Assembly (NCBI GenBank): GCA_051294375.1
Contig: CM119269.1
Span: 21,065,665 to 21,129,664, forward strand
Direction of reading: 5' to 3'
DNA length: 64,000 bases
Source of the DNA: Paraspadella gotoi
Lineage: Eukaryota > Chaetognatha
Positions 55,021 to 64,000 of this stretch are shown piece after piece. Positions within the stretch are counted from its first letter, which is position 1. Every line of letters begins with the position of its first letter. The notes beneath the pieces were generated by a model. That model did no database searches. It was not told the origin of the DNA and worked only from the letters and a program-made list of their open reading frames with translations. Made by a program: the position numbers and the translations under genes.

Positions 55021-58000
55021 TGTAATCAATCGATCGATCAATCACTCCCAAAAATATTAATTATTATTATAATTGATATTATGGCAACGGGGGGGACATG
55101 TGTGATGCCTGGGGTTTGTCTCATGCTTATAAGTGGGGGTGAACTTATTGCAATGCCCGACTCCAAGAAGAGACCGAGACACCTGCGGGTCAGCCTCGCT
55201 CCAAGCTCGGACGAACTCGTCGAGGTGGTGTGGCCCTAGGATCGCCGAGTCCCTCGTCAGATACTCGAAGTTGTCCATGATGACGGCGACGAAGAGATTA
55301 AGGAAGAGGAACATCGCGAGGAAAACGAAGGACGTGAAGTAGATGTAGGCGAAAGCGGAACCTTTAGGAGGCGACGCGGCCGACAGCATGATGAGGTGCC
55401 AGGACTCTCCGGTGCTACGAATGAGGGCCCGGTCTCACTTTTTAACTATTCCTAATTTCTGAGAAATGAAATCGAGAAATTCCCCACCTGCATCGAAACA
55501 GCAGGAGCATGGAGGAAAAAAAGCTGTTGAAGTTGGTGTGGTCGTCGATCGCTGGTGGAACGTCGGGGAGGATGGCGCCGAACATCTGCATCCCGACGAC
55601 GGCGAAGGCGTAGAAGAGGAAGAAGATGAGGAGAAGGACGTAAGGAAGGGAGCGGAAGGACTGCACGAAGGTCCACAGCAGAGTTCGGATGCTGTTAAAT
55701 ATACGGGAGATAATTGCCCGACCGCTTTGGCCCGTCTCGGCCAAACATCGCGATCGATCCAACATCTTACCTATTCCCCTGGCGGAGCAGCTTGACCAAT
55801 CTGGCTGCTCTGAAGAGTCGCAAAAATCCCAACTCAACTTTGGATCCGAGAGAAGATTGAAGTTCGGAAAAGAGGAGACTGAGAATCGAACCCAGGACGG
55901 TAATGAAGTCCCAACAGTTCCAGCCGTCGGCGAAGTATCTGGAAAACGTATTATCGCATTGTATTAATCTGATTAAAAAGCTTTCTTCGGCAAAAATTGT
56001 AAACCCCTCTTCAAATTTTGGATTAATTTTTTAAAAAATTTTTTAGAAAGTTTGATTTTAGTTTTGAACAACGATTTTATTATTATCAATGGACAATTGG
56101 ACATGCATCGACTTTGATGCAAGTCTTCATCAGCACTAATTCTTAAAATCTACCTTTAAATTAAAGATCAGTTTTTTCAAAACAAACTCTCTTTCACCGA
56201 CTTTTTTAAGGTGACTGACCTTGACCCGAAAAAAAAATCCTGCCTTCACAATACTTAATGCTCAGTAAGCTTACCCTTTAATCCCGAAAGCGCTCAGCTT
56301 GAGAATGGCCTCCAAGAGAAAGACGACGGTAAAGAAGACGTTGATGTACTTGAGAGTGGAAACGTAAACGTGAGGCGGACGATAAAACTCCATCGACATG
56401 ACGAACGTGTTGGCGGCGATCATGATCAAAATGAAATACTCGAAGGCATTCGTCGTGACCTTGGGAGGTAATTGGGAGAGATTGTTGTGTGATGATTAAA
56501 AAATAAAAAAAAACAAAAAAACATTACATTTTTACAATTATATTACTCCACCTGCTTCCATATCCAGTATCTCATCGACTTTGAATCTTCCAGAATAAAC
56601 TTCTTCACCATCTTGGCGGAGACTCCAAACTCGATGCAGCTTTTCTGTTGTGGGAATCAAACGGCATAGGGCATCAAAGAATGGCATAGGGCATCAAAGA
56701 ATGGCATCAGGCGCCAAAATGGCATCAGGCGCCAAAATTCGCATCGAAACCTGATTCTTATCCAGTTCGCCTCCGGCCGCCTCCTCCAACTCGGAATCTT
56801 GGAAAGTGATGATGATGAGAGCGACGAAGACGTTGACGAAGAAGAAGGGAAGGATGACGAAGAATGCGACGAAGTACAGGGCCACCGACTTGCGAAAGTC
56901 TATGATCGGGCCTTTGCCCACGTGGGTAGCGTCTTTCGCAACCTGATAAATGCCTAGCGAAAGGAAAATTCAAAAGTGAGGATATTTCGAGCAATGAGAA
57001 AACCACCGATTCTGCTGCTTTAGATGCTCTTTTGTTTCATCATACCTGTTAAAAATTTTGACGATCATTTGAGAAAATAATCATTTCGATTATAGAAGTT
57101 TTAGGAAACAGATTTTGCGTTTAAATCGCAAAGTAATAAACGGATTTAAAGAGACCATTGCTCACCCGGCCATCCTTCGCCCGTCGAGACCACGAAAAGG
57201 GTCAGCGTCGCGTTGAGGACGTTTTCAAAGTTAAATTCACTGAGGACCCAATTTCGAGGCTCCAAATTGCCGTCGACTCCGCGAGGAAAATAGAAACCTA
57301 TGTATATTGTATAAGCAATAATAAAAAAATTCTTAACGATGAAAAATAACTTGCACGGGACAGAATCTGAATCGGAGACTTTAAGCGTGAATCCTCAAAA
57401 CGTCACAGAGACTCACCGTGGCAATTCTCTTCGTCGTGGATGGAAGGATCAGTGCAAGACCAAAACTTTTGCGAAAAAAGTTCGACTCCGATGGAAGCGA
57501 AGATAAATTGAAAGAAGAAATAGATGACGAGGATACCGAACACGTTGCGGACGGACTGTTGGGGGGTGGTTAAAGGAAATGTTAGGAAAGAGGAAAAAAA
57601 TAAAAGAGAAGGTCAGGGAGGAATGGAAAGGAAAGGAAAGGAAAGGAAAGGAAAGGAAAGGAAAGGAAAGGAAAGGAAAGGAAAGGAAAGGAAAGGAAAG
57701 GAAAGGAAGGGGAGAAGAAAAAGAGATAAAAAAATATGAAAAAAAAAGAAAAGAAAAGAGTAAGAAATGAAAGGCAAAGTTAAAAAATGAATGGCAAATA
57801 ACAAAAAAGAAGGAAAAGAAAGGAAGCGATAAACAAAACTAAGTAAAAATAAAAATGAAAGAAAAAACTAGTAATGAATTAACTGTGAAAGAGTCTTATT
57901 TAAAAGTTTTTTATGTTGTGTTTATCTTGTAAAAGGGATGTAAACCAATAAAATTCACCCAAGCTGGTAAAAAGTCAGGGGCAAGATATCTTATTTATTG

Positions 58001-59835
58001 AAAGAATGGATAATTTTAATAGTGCTGTAGTCGGGCATTGCAATGCCCGACTCCAGTGCTCTCTGCCTCACCTTGACGATGCAATCAAAGACGGCTTTGA
58101 GTTTCGGGAGTCGATTGATCGACTTCAAAGGCCTCAAGACTCTTAACACTCGGAGAATCTTCACCATGTTGAACTTGGTCTTCGTGCACTTGGGAACTTC
58201 GGACGCGACGGTCGTGAGAGCGTCGGCGGCTGCCGATGCTGCCGCTGCTGCCGCTGGGAAGAATGGAACGGATTCGTTGAAAGTTGCTGAGGAAGCGTTC
58301 GAGGGGAATTCTCGGAGTGCGGACGAGACGTTGCCGAAGAGACTCGCGTTGACGGCGTCAAAGGTGGCGTTGACGCCGTCGGGGTCGACCGGCGCGTGAC
58401 TGGCGGCGTCGAGCTCGTCGCAGCGGGCGGAGGCGGAGACTCTGAGGCCGAAGGAGACGCCGGCGCCGGCGACGACGAGGAGATCGAGAAGATTCCAGGG
58501 GTCCCGACAGTAAGAACCCGGATGTAAGACGAATCCGGCGTCGACGACTTTGAGGAGGAATTCGATGACGAAGACGATGGTGAAGGCGTCGTCGAAATGC
58601 TGAGGAAGGTGGTTGGATTGGTTGGATTGATTGGATTGATTGGATTGGTTGGATTGGTTGGATTGGTTGAATTGGTTGAATTGGTTGGATTGGTTGGATT
58701 GGTTGGATTGGTTGGATTGGTTGAATCGGTTGGATTGGTTGGATTGGTTGAATAGGTTGAATCGGTTGGATTGCCAGTTAATATTATATTGTTATACGAT
58801 TACGAGCGATAAAACTTTAATCGAGCCTTCTTTGTCAAATTCTAAAAAAGGTATAACGTATAATGAAATTAAATTTCAAATTACTACTTAAATTTTCATG
58901 TACTAAGCAATCCAAGTATCCAAGTATAAAGTATTGATTTTGTTGCACATCGGTTTTTTTAAATTTTTCGATGGCAAACAATTTGAACGACTAATTCCAC
59001 CAAGCTAAAGTTTTAAAAAAAAGTTTGAAGTTAACTCGAGAAAAAGTCCCACCTCCAAAATTTGGTTTCTGACTTCGTCGACTTCCGTTGGGTCCTCGGC
59101 GGCCAAAGTGATGGAGCTAAAGACGATGACGATCATGATGACCGTGTCGAAATAACGGAGGGAGATGACGCGACCGCAGAAGCGTCGAATCGGGTTCGAA
59201 CGCGTGAAGACGAAGAGGGACCAGTAGTCGTATTTCTGTGAATTGTAGAGTTAATGAATGAGAGAATGAATTATTGCATGATTGATTAACTCTATGAATA
59301 ATGTATGAAATGAATGAATGAATGAATGAATGAATTAAAATAAAGTATTATAGGGAAAGCGAAAACCCAGTTATTTCTCACCGTCTTTACCACTTCTTCG
59401 TTCTCTTCCTCCTCTCTCTCTTCCTCACTCTTCTCTCCTTCCTCCATCGACTCCATCTCCTCGCTTCTCCTCCTCTTCGTCTCGAGGGAACCTCCTCCCC
59501 CGCTCCCTCCTCCCTCTCTCTCGTCTCTAGAGAGGGAGAGATTCCTGTCCCTCTCGAACTTTCTCTTCCTCTCCATCTCTTCCTTCCTCGCCTTCTCCTT
59601 CTCCTCCTCCATCTCCTCCTCCTCCTCCCTCTCCATGGCCTTGCCCACGTTGTCGACGGCGATGGCGAGGAAGACGTTGAGGAGGGTGAAGTTGCCGAGG
59701 ACGACGACGAGGATGAAGTAGAGGCTGGGGTTTGGGGGGAGGAAGAGTTGGAGGAAATGAATTAGAAGTTTGATAATAATAATAAAATGTCCCGAAAAGT
59801 CGCAAGAGTCAAAATAAAATAAAAATAAGTCAAAA

Positions 59836-59890
<55 letters not shown>

Positions 59891-62800
59891 AAGTCAAAAT
59901 AAATAAATAAATATAATCGAATAATAATAAATAATAATAATAAAATAAAATAATAAAATGTCCCGAAAAGTCGCAAGAGTCAAAATTTTTAAAAACCTTT
60001 CTTAATCTTTTAAAATGTAACGTTTATTGACGAGGACTCGGTTAAGTTGACTTGGCAACGATACTCGAAATATTAACCTCGCTGAGTCACTGACCAGTGT
60101 TGCATCGCGTAGTTAGACCAAGAGGGCGTCTCGTCTCCCGCCACGCCCCTGATCCCGTCGTACATCAAGGCGTTCCAGTCTTCGCCGGTGAGAATCTGAA
60201 AGACGGACATCATCGAAGTGGGGAAATCGTCGAAGTTGGCGAATGGCTGTGGGATGGAAATTAATTTATCAATTAATAATAATGTGGAGTTGTAATAAAA
60301 TAGTCTTGATTGAAAGCTTGCAGGGACCTGCTATGTCAATATCTTGTAAGAGTGATGGCGGCCTTAAACCACCAAAGCCTGTCCAAAGTCAGGGGGAAGA
60401 TAGCTTGTTTATTAAATGAATGGATAGTTTTTATATTGGTTGTACCAATTTCATAAATGATAAATCGTATGAGAACGAAAGTTTGTCACAGATTTTTGCG
60501 TCATTTCTCTTTGATCGCCTTATACTAGTTAGTAGTTATATTTATATAGTTATATAGTTATAGTTTACCTTTCCATCGGAGAAATTCATTCTGCCGCCGA
60601 AGAGCTGCATTCCGAGCAGAGCGAAGATGACCACAAAATTCAGAAGGAGGAAGAGAAGGGAGAGGATGCTGCGCGCCGAGTCGACGAGCGACTGGGCCAG
60701 ACTTTGGAGGGACTTCCAATACCTGGTGAATGCGACGTAAAGAAGAGAAATTTTATGAAATAAAAATTAATGTCTGACTCGATGTTTGTTTCAAAAATTT
60801 TTAAACGTTAATATAATTCACACATAATTAATTTATTTTTTTAAGCAATTTGCAATGATACCACTTCATTAATAAATAACTAAAATGTCTATTTCCTTAT
60901 GTTATAGTATAATTGTAATTTGTAATTACATTGTAATTTGTAAATTGTAATTATACTTGTAATTTTGAAAAATAAATGAAGAAGAAAAAGGAGAAAAACA
61001 AACTTGTTTATTAAATGAAAAGATCATTTTGAATTCTTCGAATTAAAACAATTTTTATATATATCGACCAATTTGAGTGCCGACCTGGTAACTTTAAAGA
61101 TCCTGAGAAGGCGCAGAGCGCGGAGGACGGTGAAGCCGAGCGCCTCGCCGACGGTGGCCTCGACGAGGGCGTCGACGATGCTGCCGGCGATGACGAGAAA
61201 ATCGAAGGTGTTGAAGTTGGAGGCGAAGAAGGTTTTCGCGCCGAAGACCCACATCTTGAGACCGACTTCGATAGTGAAGAGGAGAAGGAAAACCTGGAAA
61301 GGATAGTGGATCAAACTGACATCATTCCGAGTTGGCTTGCTGTGAATTCGAGAACCGTCCCTCTTTTCAAATCATCTACCCTCAATCATTCACTGGCGAT
61401 TTCTTCCCACATTTTCCTCTCATCGACTCTCTTCTTGTTCTAATTCTTTTTGTATTCTCCTTAACTGAACTTTTGTAAGAGATAGATTCTTAGAATAATA
61501 CTAAATGAGATTGAGATTGCATCCATCTCATTTGCATATAGTAGTAAATCATTTTAGGTCGGATTGATTTTTGTACTTTATTATTATTAGTCATATTTTG
61601 GGATTTTACAAAGCTTTTCTATATTGTTTAGTAGTTTAATTGATTCATAGATAATTTTATGATTGAGAGTTTATCTCTATCCTGGCTGACCTTTTCATAA
61701 CTCATATACTTTAAAAACAGTTTCCCCACGTCGCGATTCATCCACGCATCAACTCCTACCAGCTCCGACGAGTCCAAAAAATCCACCATCCACTGCGGTT
61801 GACCCGGATACTCCAACGCCGTGCAGAGTGTGTTGAGGAAGACGAGGAGGATGATCGTCCAGAACCAAAACTGCGACTTGAAGAGTCGCTTCATCAGTCG
61901 ACGCCACCGCGAGAGCGGGGGAGGTTTTCGCTCCTCGACCTCGAATTCACCTGCCTGCATCCAGGCGAAGTAGTCCTTCACCTAAGGAAAGAAAAGATTC
62001 ACCAATCATACCTTCTTTCGTATAAATAGTAAATAAAGCATTAATTATCGTAAAATATATATATTTATATTGATATATATAATATATTATATTGGTTGTA
62101 CCAATTTCATATATATATTATTGTCAATTTTTTCCGTCATATTCAATAATTGAGTTAGAATAGGTGAGCACGAAACACCGAGATTTACCCTGTATTTCTG
62201 GCCAGAAAAAAAAGGAAAAAAAATTGTGGCGTACAAGTACAACGTCGATTCCGGTCCAAACCTCGTTTTCGAATCGCTGCTTCCTCCTATTTTTGAGCAA
62301 CTGCATCCTGAACTCGTTCCGCCCCTTCTCGTTGCTGAACTGCGCCGACAAAACACCCAACACGAGGTTCAGCATGAAGAAACTTCCCACGACGACGAGA
62401 GGGAGGAAGAAGAGCCAGTTCCATCGGTTGCCGAGGGCGTCGTCGCACCAGTACATCACGTCCGTCCAGCCCTGAAGGGAGACGGAACAAGAATTCATCG
62501 CTTGGCAAAATATACTTACAGATTTACTCTTCGGATATTCCCTTTCCGGACGTCGGTAACGTAATTTAGTGCAACGGTCTAACGGGTCATCTTTGAACCT
62601 CAACAAAGAATGGCAATTCCAACCAAAGTGGCATTCGTTATTAGGTTGACAATTCACATTTGTATGAAATTGGTCGACCAATATAAAAATTATCCATTCA
62701 TTTAATAAATAAGCTATCTTTAAGGACTCCATCACACTTGCAAGATAATAACATAACAGGTTTCTGCAAGCTTTTAATCAAGCCTCTCTCACAGACTTGT

Positions 62801-63735
62801 TTATTCACTCCCAGTGAACCTGGCTTCCCTATCAATGAAGTGGTATAATATTTCAAAGAATGTTTCTTTTCTGTATTTATAAAGAATGGTATGGTATTTT
62901 TACTCAATGAGTCACCGGGTCACAACTGAAGGTGTTATGCTTATAGACTACATACACGTCAAAAGCTAAGTATTAAGTACGACAAGATTAAAATGCGAGT
63001 AGAACGGACAAAGTGACTGACCGACACAAAAATGATTTATGAAAATGTGAGTAGAATATATATATATACTTATAAAATGTGAGTCGAACGGACAAACTGA
63101 CAGACCGACACAAAAATGACTTATGAAGTTGCACACTGAAAAGCGAGTATTGGGAGATCAGATAAAAACCCTGGAGAAAAAAAGTGCCATATGGAAAGAC
63201 CTCCATGGTGAAGCATTGGAAGACGGTGAGAAGGGCGTTGCCGATGTTGTCGAAGGAGGTGATGCCGAAGTTGGGCCCCGTCCATCCAGGTTGGCAAGAG
63301 GAGATGTTGCGTGGACAGATGTTCGCCCCTGATACGATTACAAGGGAAAACTTTTTTTTTTTAAATTAACTAGAAATTAACTAGAAACAAATAATAGATG
63401 ACTTTTGCTAGGGTGTTTTTATTTTAATAAAAAAAAGTTAATTGTTTTAAGAAAATGTCATCTGGAGTCAACTCTCCTCCTACAATTAAATTATCAATTG
63501 CTCAACATTAGCCCATGAGCTAATCGTTAAACGGTATTTGGTTTCCTTGATTCGCAACATCACCCGATGCCTCGTCGTTGTCGAATTCGCTCATGAAACA
63601 TGGCCGCTCCTCCATCAACTGATTTGAGACGCGACCTTCGAGGATCTTGAAGCATCCTTGATGGAACACCCCCATGTAGGACTCCATGCCCATGATGGCG
63701 AAGATGAGCGTCGCGAAAAGAATCAGCACTCCCAC
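54207..63735 (-). CDS. CACNA1: Voltage-gated calcium channel alpha-1 subunit, Cav2 type (5' part beyond the window)
   Basis: Presynaptic (P/Q/N-type class) pore subunit. Exons, 5' to 3' from the right edge: 63564-63735, 63201-63328, 62262-62471, 61760-61981, 61085-61293, 60569-60722, 60095-60246, 59382-59724, 59053-59235, 58072-58599, 57417-57555, 57166-57297, 56751-56953, 56552-56644, 56275-56459, 55771-55938, 55488-55691, 55183-55414, 54907-55020 and 54207-54603. Repeat I S1-S4 lies to the right. Filters TMEGW, TGEDW, TGEGW and TGESW give EEEE. Cav2 identity comes from [76 protein letters not shown] and [20 protein letters not shown]. It is distinct from Cav1 throughout. The protein ends about 45 residues after the IQ-like segment, so it lacks the long vertebrate tail. 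Confidence 0.93.
55183..56644 (-). CDS. Cav2 repeat IV exons
   Basis: 56552-56644 is the III-IV linker end ([27 protein letters not shown]). 56275-56459 is S1-S2 ([20 protein letters not shown]). 55771-55938 is S3-S4 ([37 protein letters not shown]). 55488-55691 is S4-S5 ([31 protein letters not shown]). 55183-55414 is the filter [11 protein letters not shown] and S6 [20 protein letters not shown] with [19 protein letters not shown]. Intron phases agree. Confidence 0.93.
56751..59235 (-). CDS. Cav2 repeat III exons, with an expanded S3-S4 loop
   Basis: 59053-59235 is S1 ([29 protein letters not shown]). 58072-58599 is S2-S4 in one open exon of 176 codons: [40 protein letters not shown], a loop of about 90 residues, then [18 protein letters not shown]. 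57417-57555 is S5 ([20 protein letters not shown]). 57166-57297 is the pore [15 protein letters not shown]. 56751-56953 is S6 ([20 protein letters not shown]). Vertebrate Cav2 has about 10 residues between S3 and S4 here. The loop holds two Cys, five N-glycosylation sequons and an Ala-rich run. Confidence 0.93.
57624..57708. repeat. (GGAAA)n pentanucleotide repeat in a Cav2 intron
   Basis: About 17 perfect GGAAA units. Confidence 0.97.
57960..58052 (+). repeat. R1 fragment ending in a perfect 24-base palindrome
   Basis: A truncated R1 copy (AAAAAGTCAGGGGCAAGATA, GAATGGATAATTTTAATA) runs into AGTCGGGCATTG/CAATGCCCGACT (58029-58052), a perfect palindrome 19 bases beyond the exon end at 58072. 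Half of it recurs at 55150-55164. Confidence 0.6.
58609..58773. repeat. (GGTTGGATT)n nonanucleotide repeat next to a Cav2 splice acceptor
   Basis: About 18 units of a 9-base repeat, in frame as Leu-Asp-Trp on the plus strand. On the coding (minus) strand it reads AATCCAACC and lies immediately upstream of the CCTTCCTCAG acceptor at 58600. Confidence 0.95.
59382..61981 (-). CDS. Cav2 I-II linker end, repeat II and II-III linker exons
   Basis: 61760-61981 holds the AID second half and S1 ([40 protein letters not shown]). 61085-61293 is S2-S4 ([35 protein letters not shown]). 60569-60722 is S5 ([31 protein letters not shown]). 60095-60246 is the pore ([20 protein letters not shown]). 59382-59724 is S6 ([20 protein letters not shown]) and a Glu/Lys-rich II-III loop of about 95 residues, much shorter than vertebrate Cav2 loops and with no synprint-like segment. 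I end the first exon at the donor GAGCTG|GTAGGA because SSEL|VFLLLF then matches the family without a gap. Confidence 0.92.
59837..59890. repeat. (AAAT)n repeat in a Cav2 intron
   Basis: About 13 AATA units. A duplicated 30-base stretch (AATAAAATGTCCCGAAAAGTCGCAAGAGTCAAAAT) flanks it at 59780-59815 and 59953-59985. Confidence 0.95.
60318..60460 (+). repeat. Interspersed repeat R1 in a Cav2 intron
   Basis: Near-complete plus-strand copy (CTGCTATGTCAATATCTTGT to GGTTGTACCAATTTCATAAA). A minus-strand copy lies at 54700-54850, just upstream of the last Cav2 exon. Confidence 0.75.
62262..63735 (-). CDS. Cav2 repeat I S5 to S6 and start of the I-II linker
   Basis: 63564-63735 is S5 ([20 protein letters not shown]) and turret. 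63201-63328 is [42 protein letters not shown]. 62262-62471 is [21 protein letters not shown]6 ([17 protein letters not shown]), then [20 protein letters not shown] and RKQRFENE, which joins VKDYFAW to make the AID (Q..E.E...Y..W). Compared with the consensus QQ.E..L.GY..WI, the Gly is Asp and the second Gln is Arg, so beta-subunit binding may be weaker. Repeat I S1-S4 should be to the right of the window. Confidence 0.92.
62660..62870 (-). repeat. Interspersed repeat R1, long copy in a Cav2 intron
   Basis: Reads GGTCGACCAATATAAAAATT, CATTTAATAAATAAGCTATC and continues to CTTCCCTATCAATGAAGTGG, parallel to 43612-43860. Confidence 0.75.
62990..63130. repeat. Direct repeat pair in a Cav2 intron
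   Basis: Two units of about 55 bases (GAGTAGAACGGACAAAGTGA and GAGTCGAACGGACAAACTGA, each followed by CCGACACAAAAATGA.TTATG) are separated by a TATATA run. Confidence 0.7.
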
Positions 63736-64000
63736 CTGAGGCGGGAAAACAGTACAATACCGGGTCTTTCGAGCAACTGAATTGTAATAAAGAGACGTGT
63801 CTCAATATTATAATATATTATTTAAAAGCTGAAAGCTAAGGACTTTAATATTGGAGTAATGAATGTCAAGACATTAACATACTAAAATGAAAGCTAAAAA
63901 CGTTAGAGAAGAAAAAAAAATTAGAGAAGAAAGGAAAAAATAGAGAAGAAAGGAAAAAATAGAGAAGAAAGGAAAAAATAGAGAAGAAAGAAAAATAGAG
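63736..64000. other. Right edge: Cav2 intron, ending in GAAA-rich repeat
   Basis: AT-rich intron sequence upstream of the S5 exon. The last 100 bases are GAGAAGAAAGGAAAAAATA units, about 20 bases each. No repeat I S1-S4 exon is visible before the window ends. Confidence 0.6.

Noticed and set aside
58640-58891. Plus-strand Leu-Asp-Trp repeat protein
   Set aside because: It is the in-frame reading of a 9-base minisatellite inside a Cav2 intron.
59720-59897. Extension of the Cav2 repeat II S6 exon upstream to 59897
   Set aside because: The acceptor CCCCAG at 59725-59730 joins in phase to the pore exon ([11 protein letters not shown]); upstream is AAAT repeat.
61691-61759. Extra 23 residues in the Cav2 repeat II S1-S2 loop ([20 protein letters not shown]...)
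   Set aside because: A donor GAGCTG|GTAGGA just before it gives SSEL|VFLLLF, matching the family without insertion, so this stretch is intron. The downstream donor at 61691 would be an alternative only if RNA shows it.

Overview
This window is nuclear DNA of a bilaterian animal. The genes are split into many short exons with GT-AG (occasionally GC-AG) introns. Coding exons are GC-rich with C-ending codons (GTC, ATC, TTC, CTC), while introns and intergenic DNA are AT-rich and loaded with GA/CT microsatellites and small mobile elements. The gene set (nidogen-like matrix protein, asparagine synthetase, rabphilin, Cav1 and Cav2 calcium channels) fits any bilaterian. The short channel C-tails and lack of a long Cav2 II-III loop suggest an invertebrate, but I cannot name the phylum.

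Layout, left to right. 1-264 is GA/GATA repeat. 322-505 (-) may be the first exon of a membrane protein running off the left edge. About 1.7-4.8 kb (+) holds badly frame-broken exons of a nidogen-like EGF/G2F protein. 5.6-6.4 kb is a retroelement fragment, and 8.0-9.3 kb holds two TA-flanked MITEs. 14.67-20.22 kb (+) is asparagine synthetase in about 12 exons, with a large repeat insertion in one intron. 20.2-26.9 kb is gene-poor.

The rest is three neuronal genes in the same orientation (-). Cav1 (L-type alpha-1) occupies 26.97-38.02 kb; its first recognisable exon is repeated at 39.5-40.1 kb beyond an assembly gap. Rabphilin, the Rab/Ca2+ effector of exocytosis, occupies 45.09-50.20 kb in 16 exons whose summed length is a multiple of three. 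A Cav2-type presynaptic channel occupies 54.21-63.74 kb (20 exons), with its N-terminus (domain I S1-S4) beyond the right edge. Both channels have the EEEE selectivity filter and an alpha-interaction-domain segment in the I-II linker.

Functionally, Cav2 channels usually admit the Ca2+ that triggers vesicle release, rabphilin is a Rab3/27 and Ca2+/lipid-binding vesicle protein, and Cav1 drives muscle and neuronal Ca2+ entry. Finding all three head-to-tail within 37 kb is notable. The strongest single oddity is a roughly 90-residue, Cys- and Asn-glycosylation-rich S3-S4 loop in voltage sensor III of the Cav2 channel.

Sequence quality is uneven. The nidogen-like and asparagine synthetase exons carry many single-base indels that break the frame without eroding the protein family signature, whereas the channel and rabphilin exons are mostly clean. 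There are four N-gaps: 13640-13649, 22904-22913, 39346-39370 and 43444-43553.
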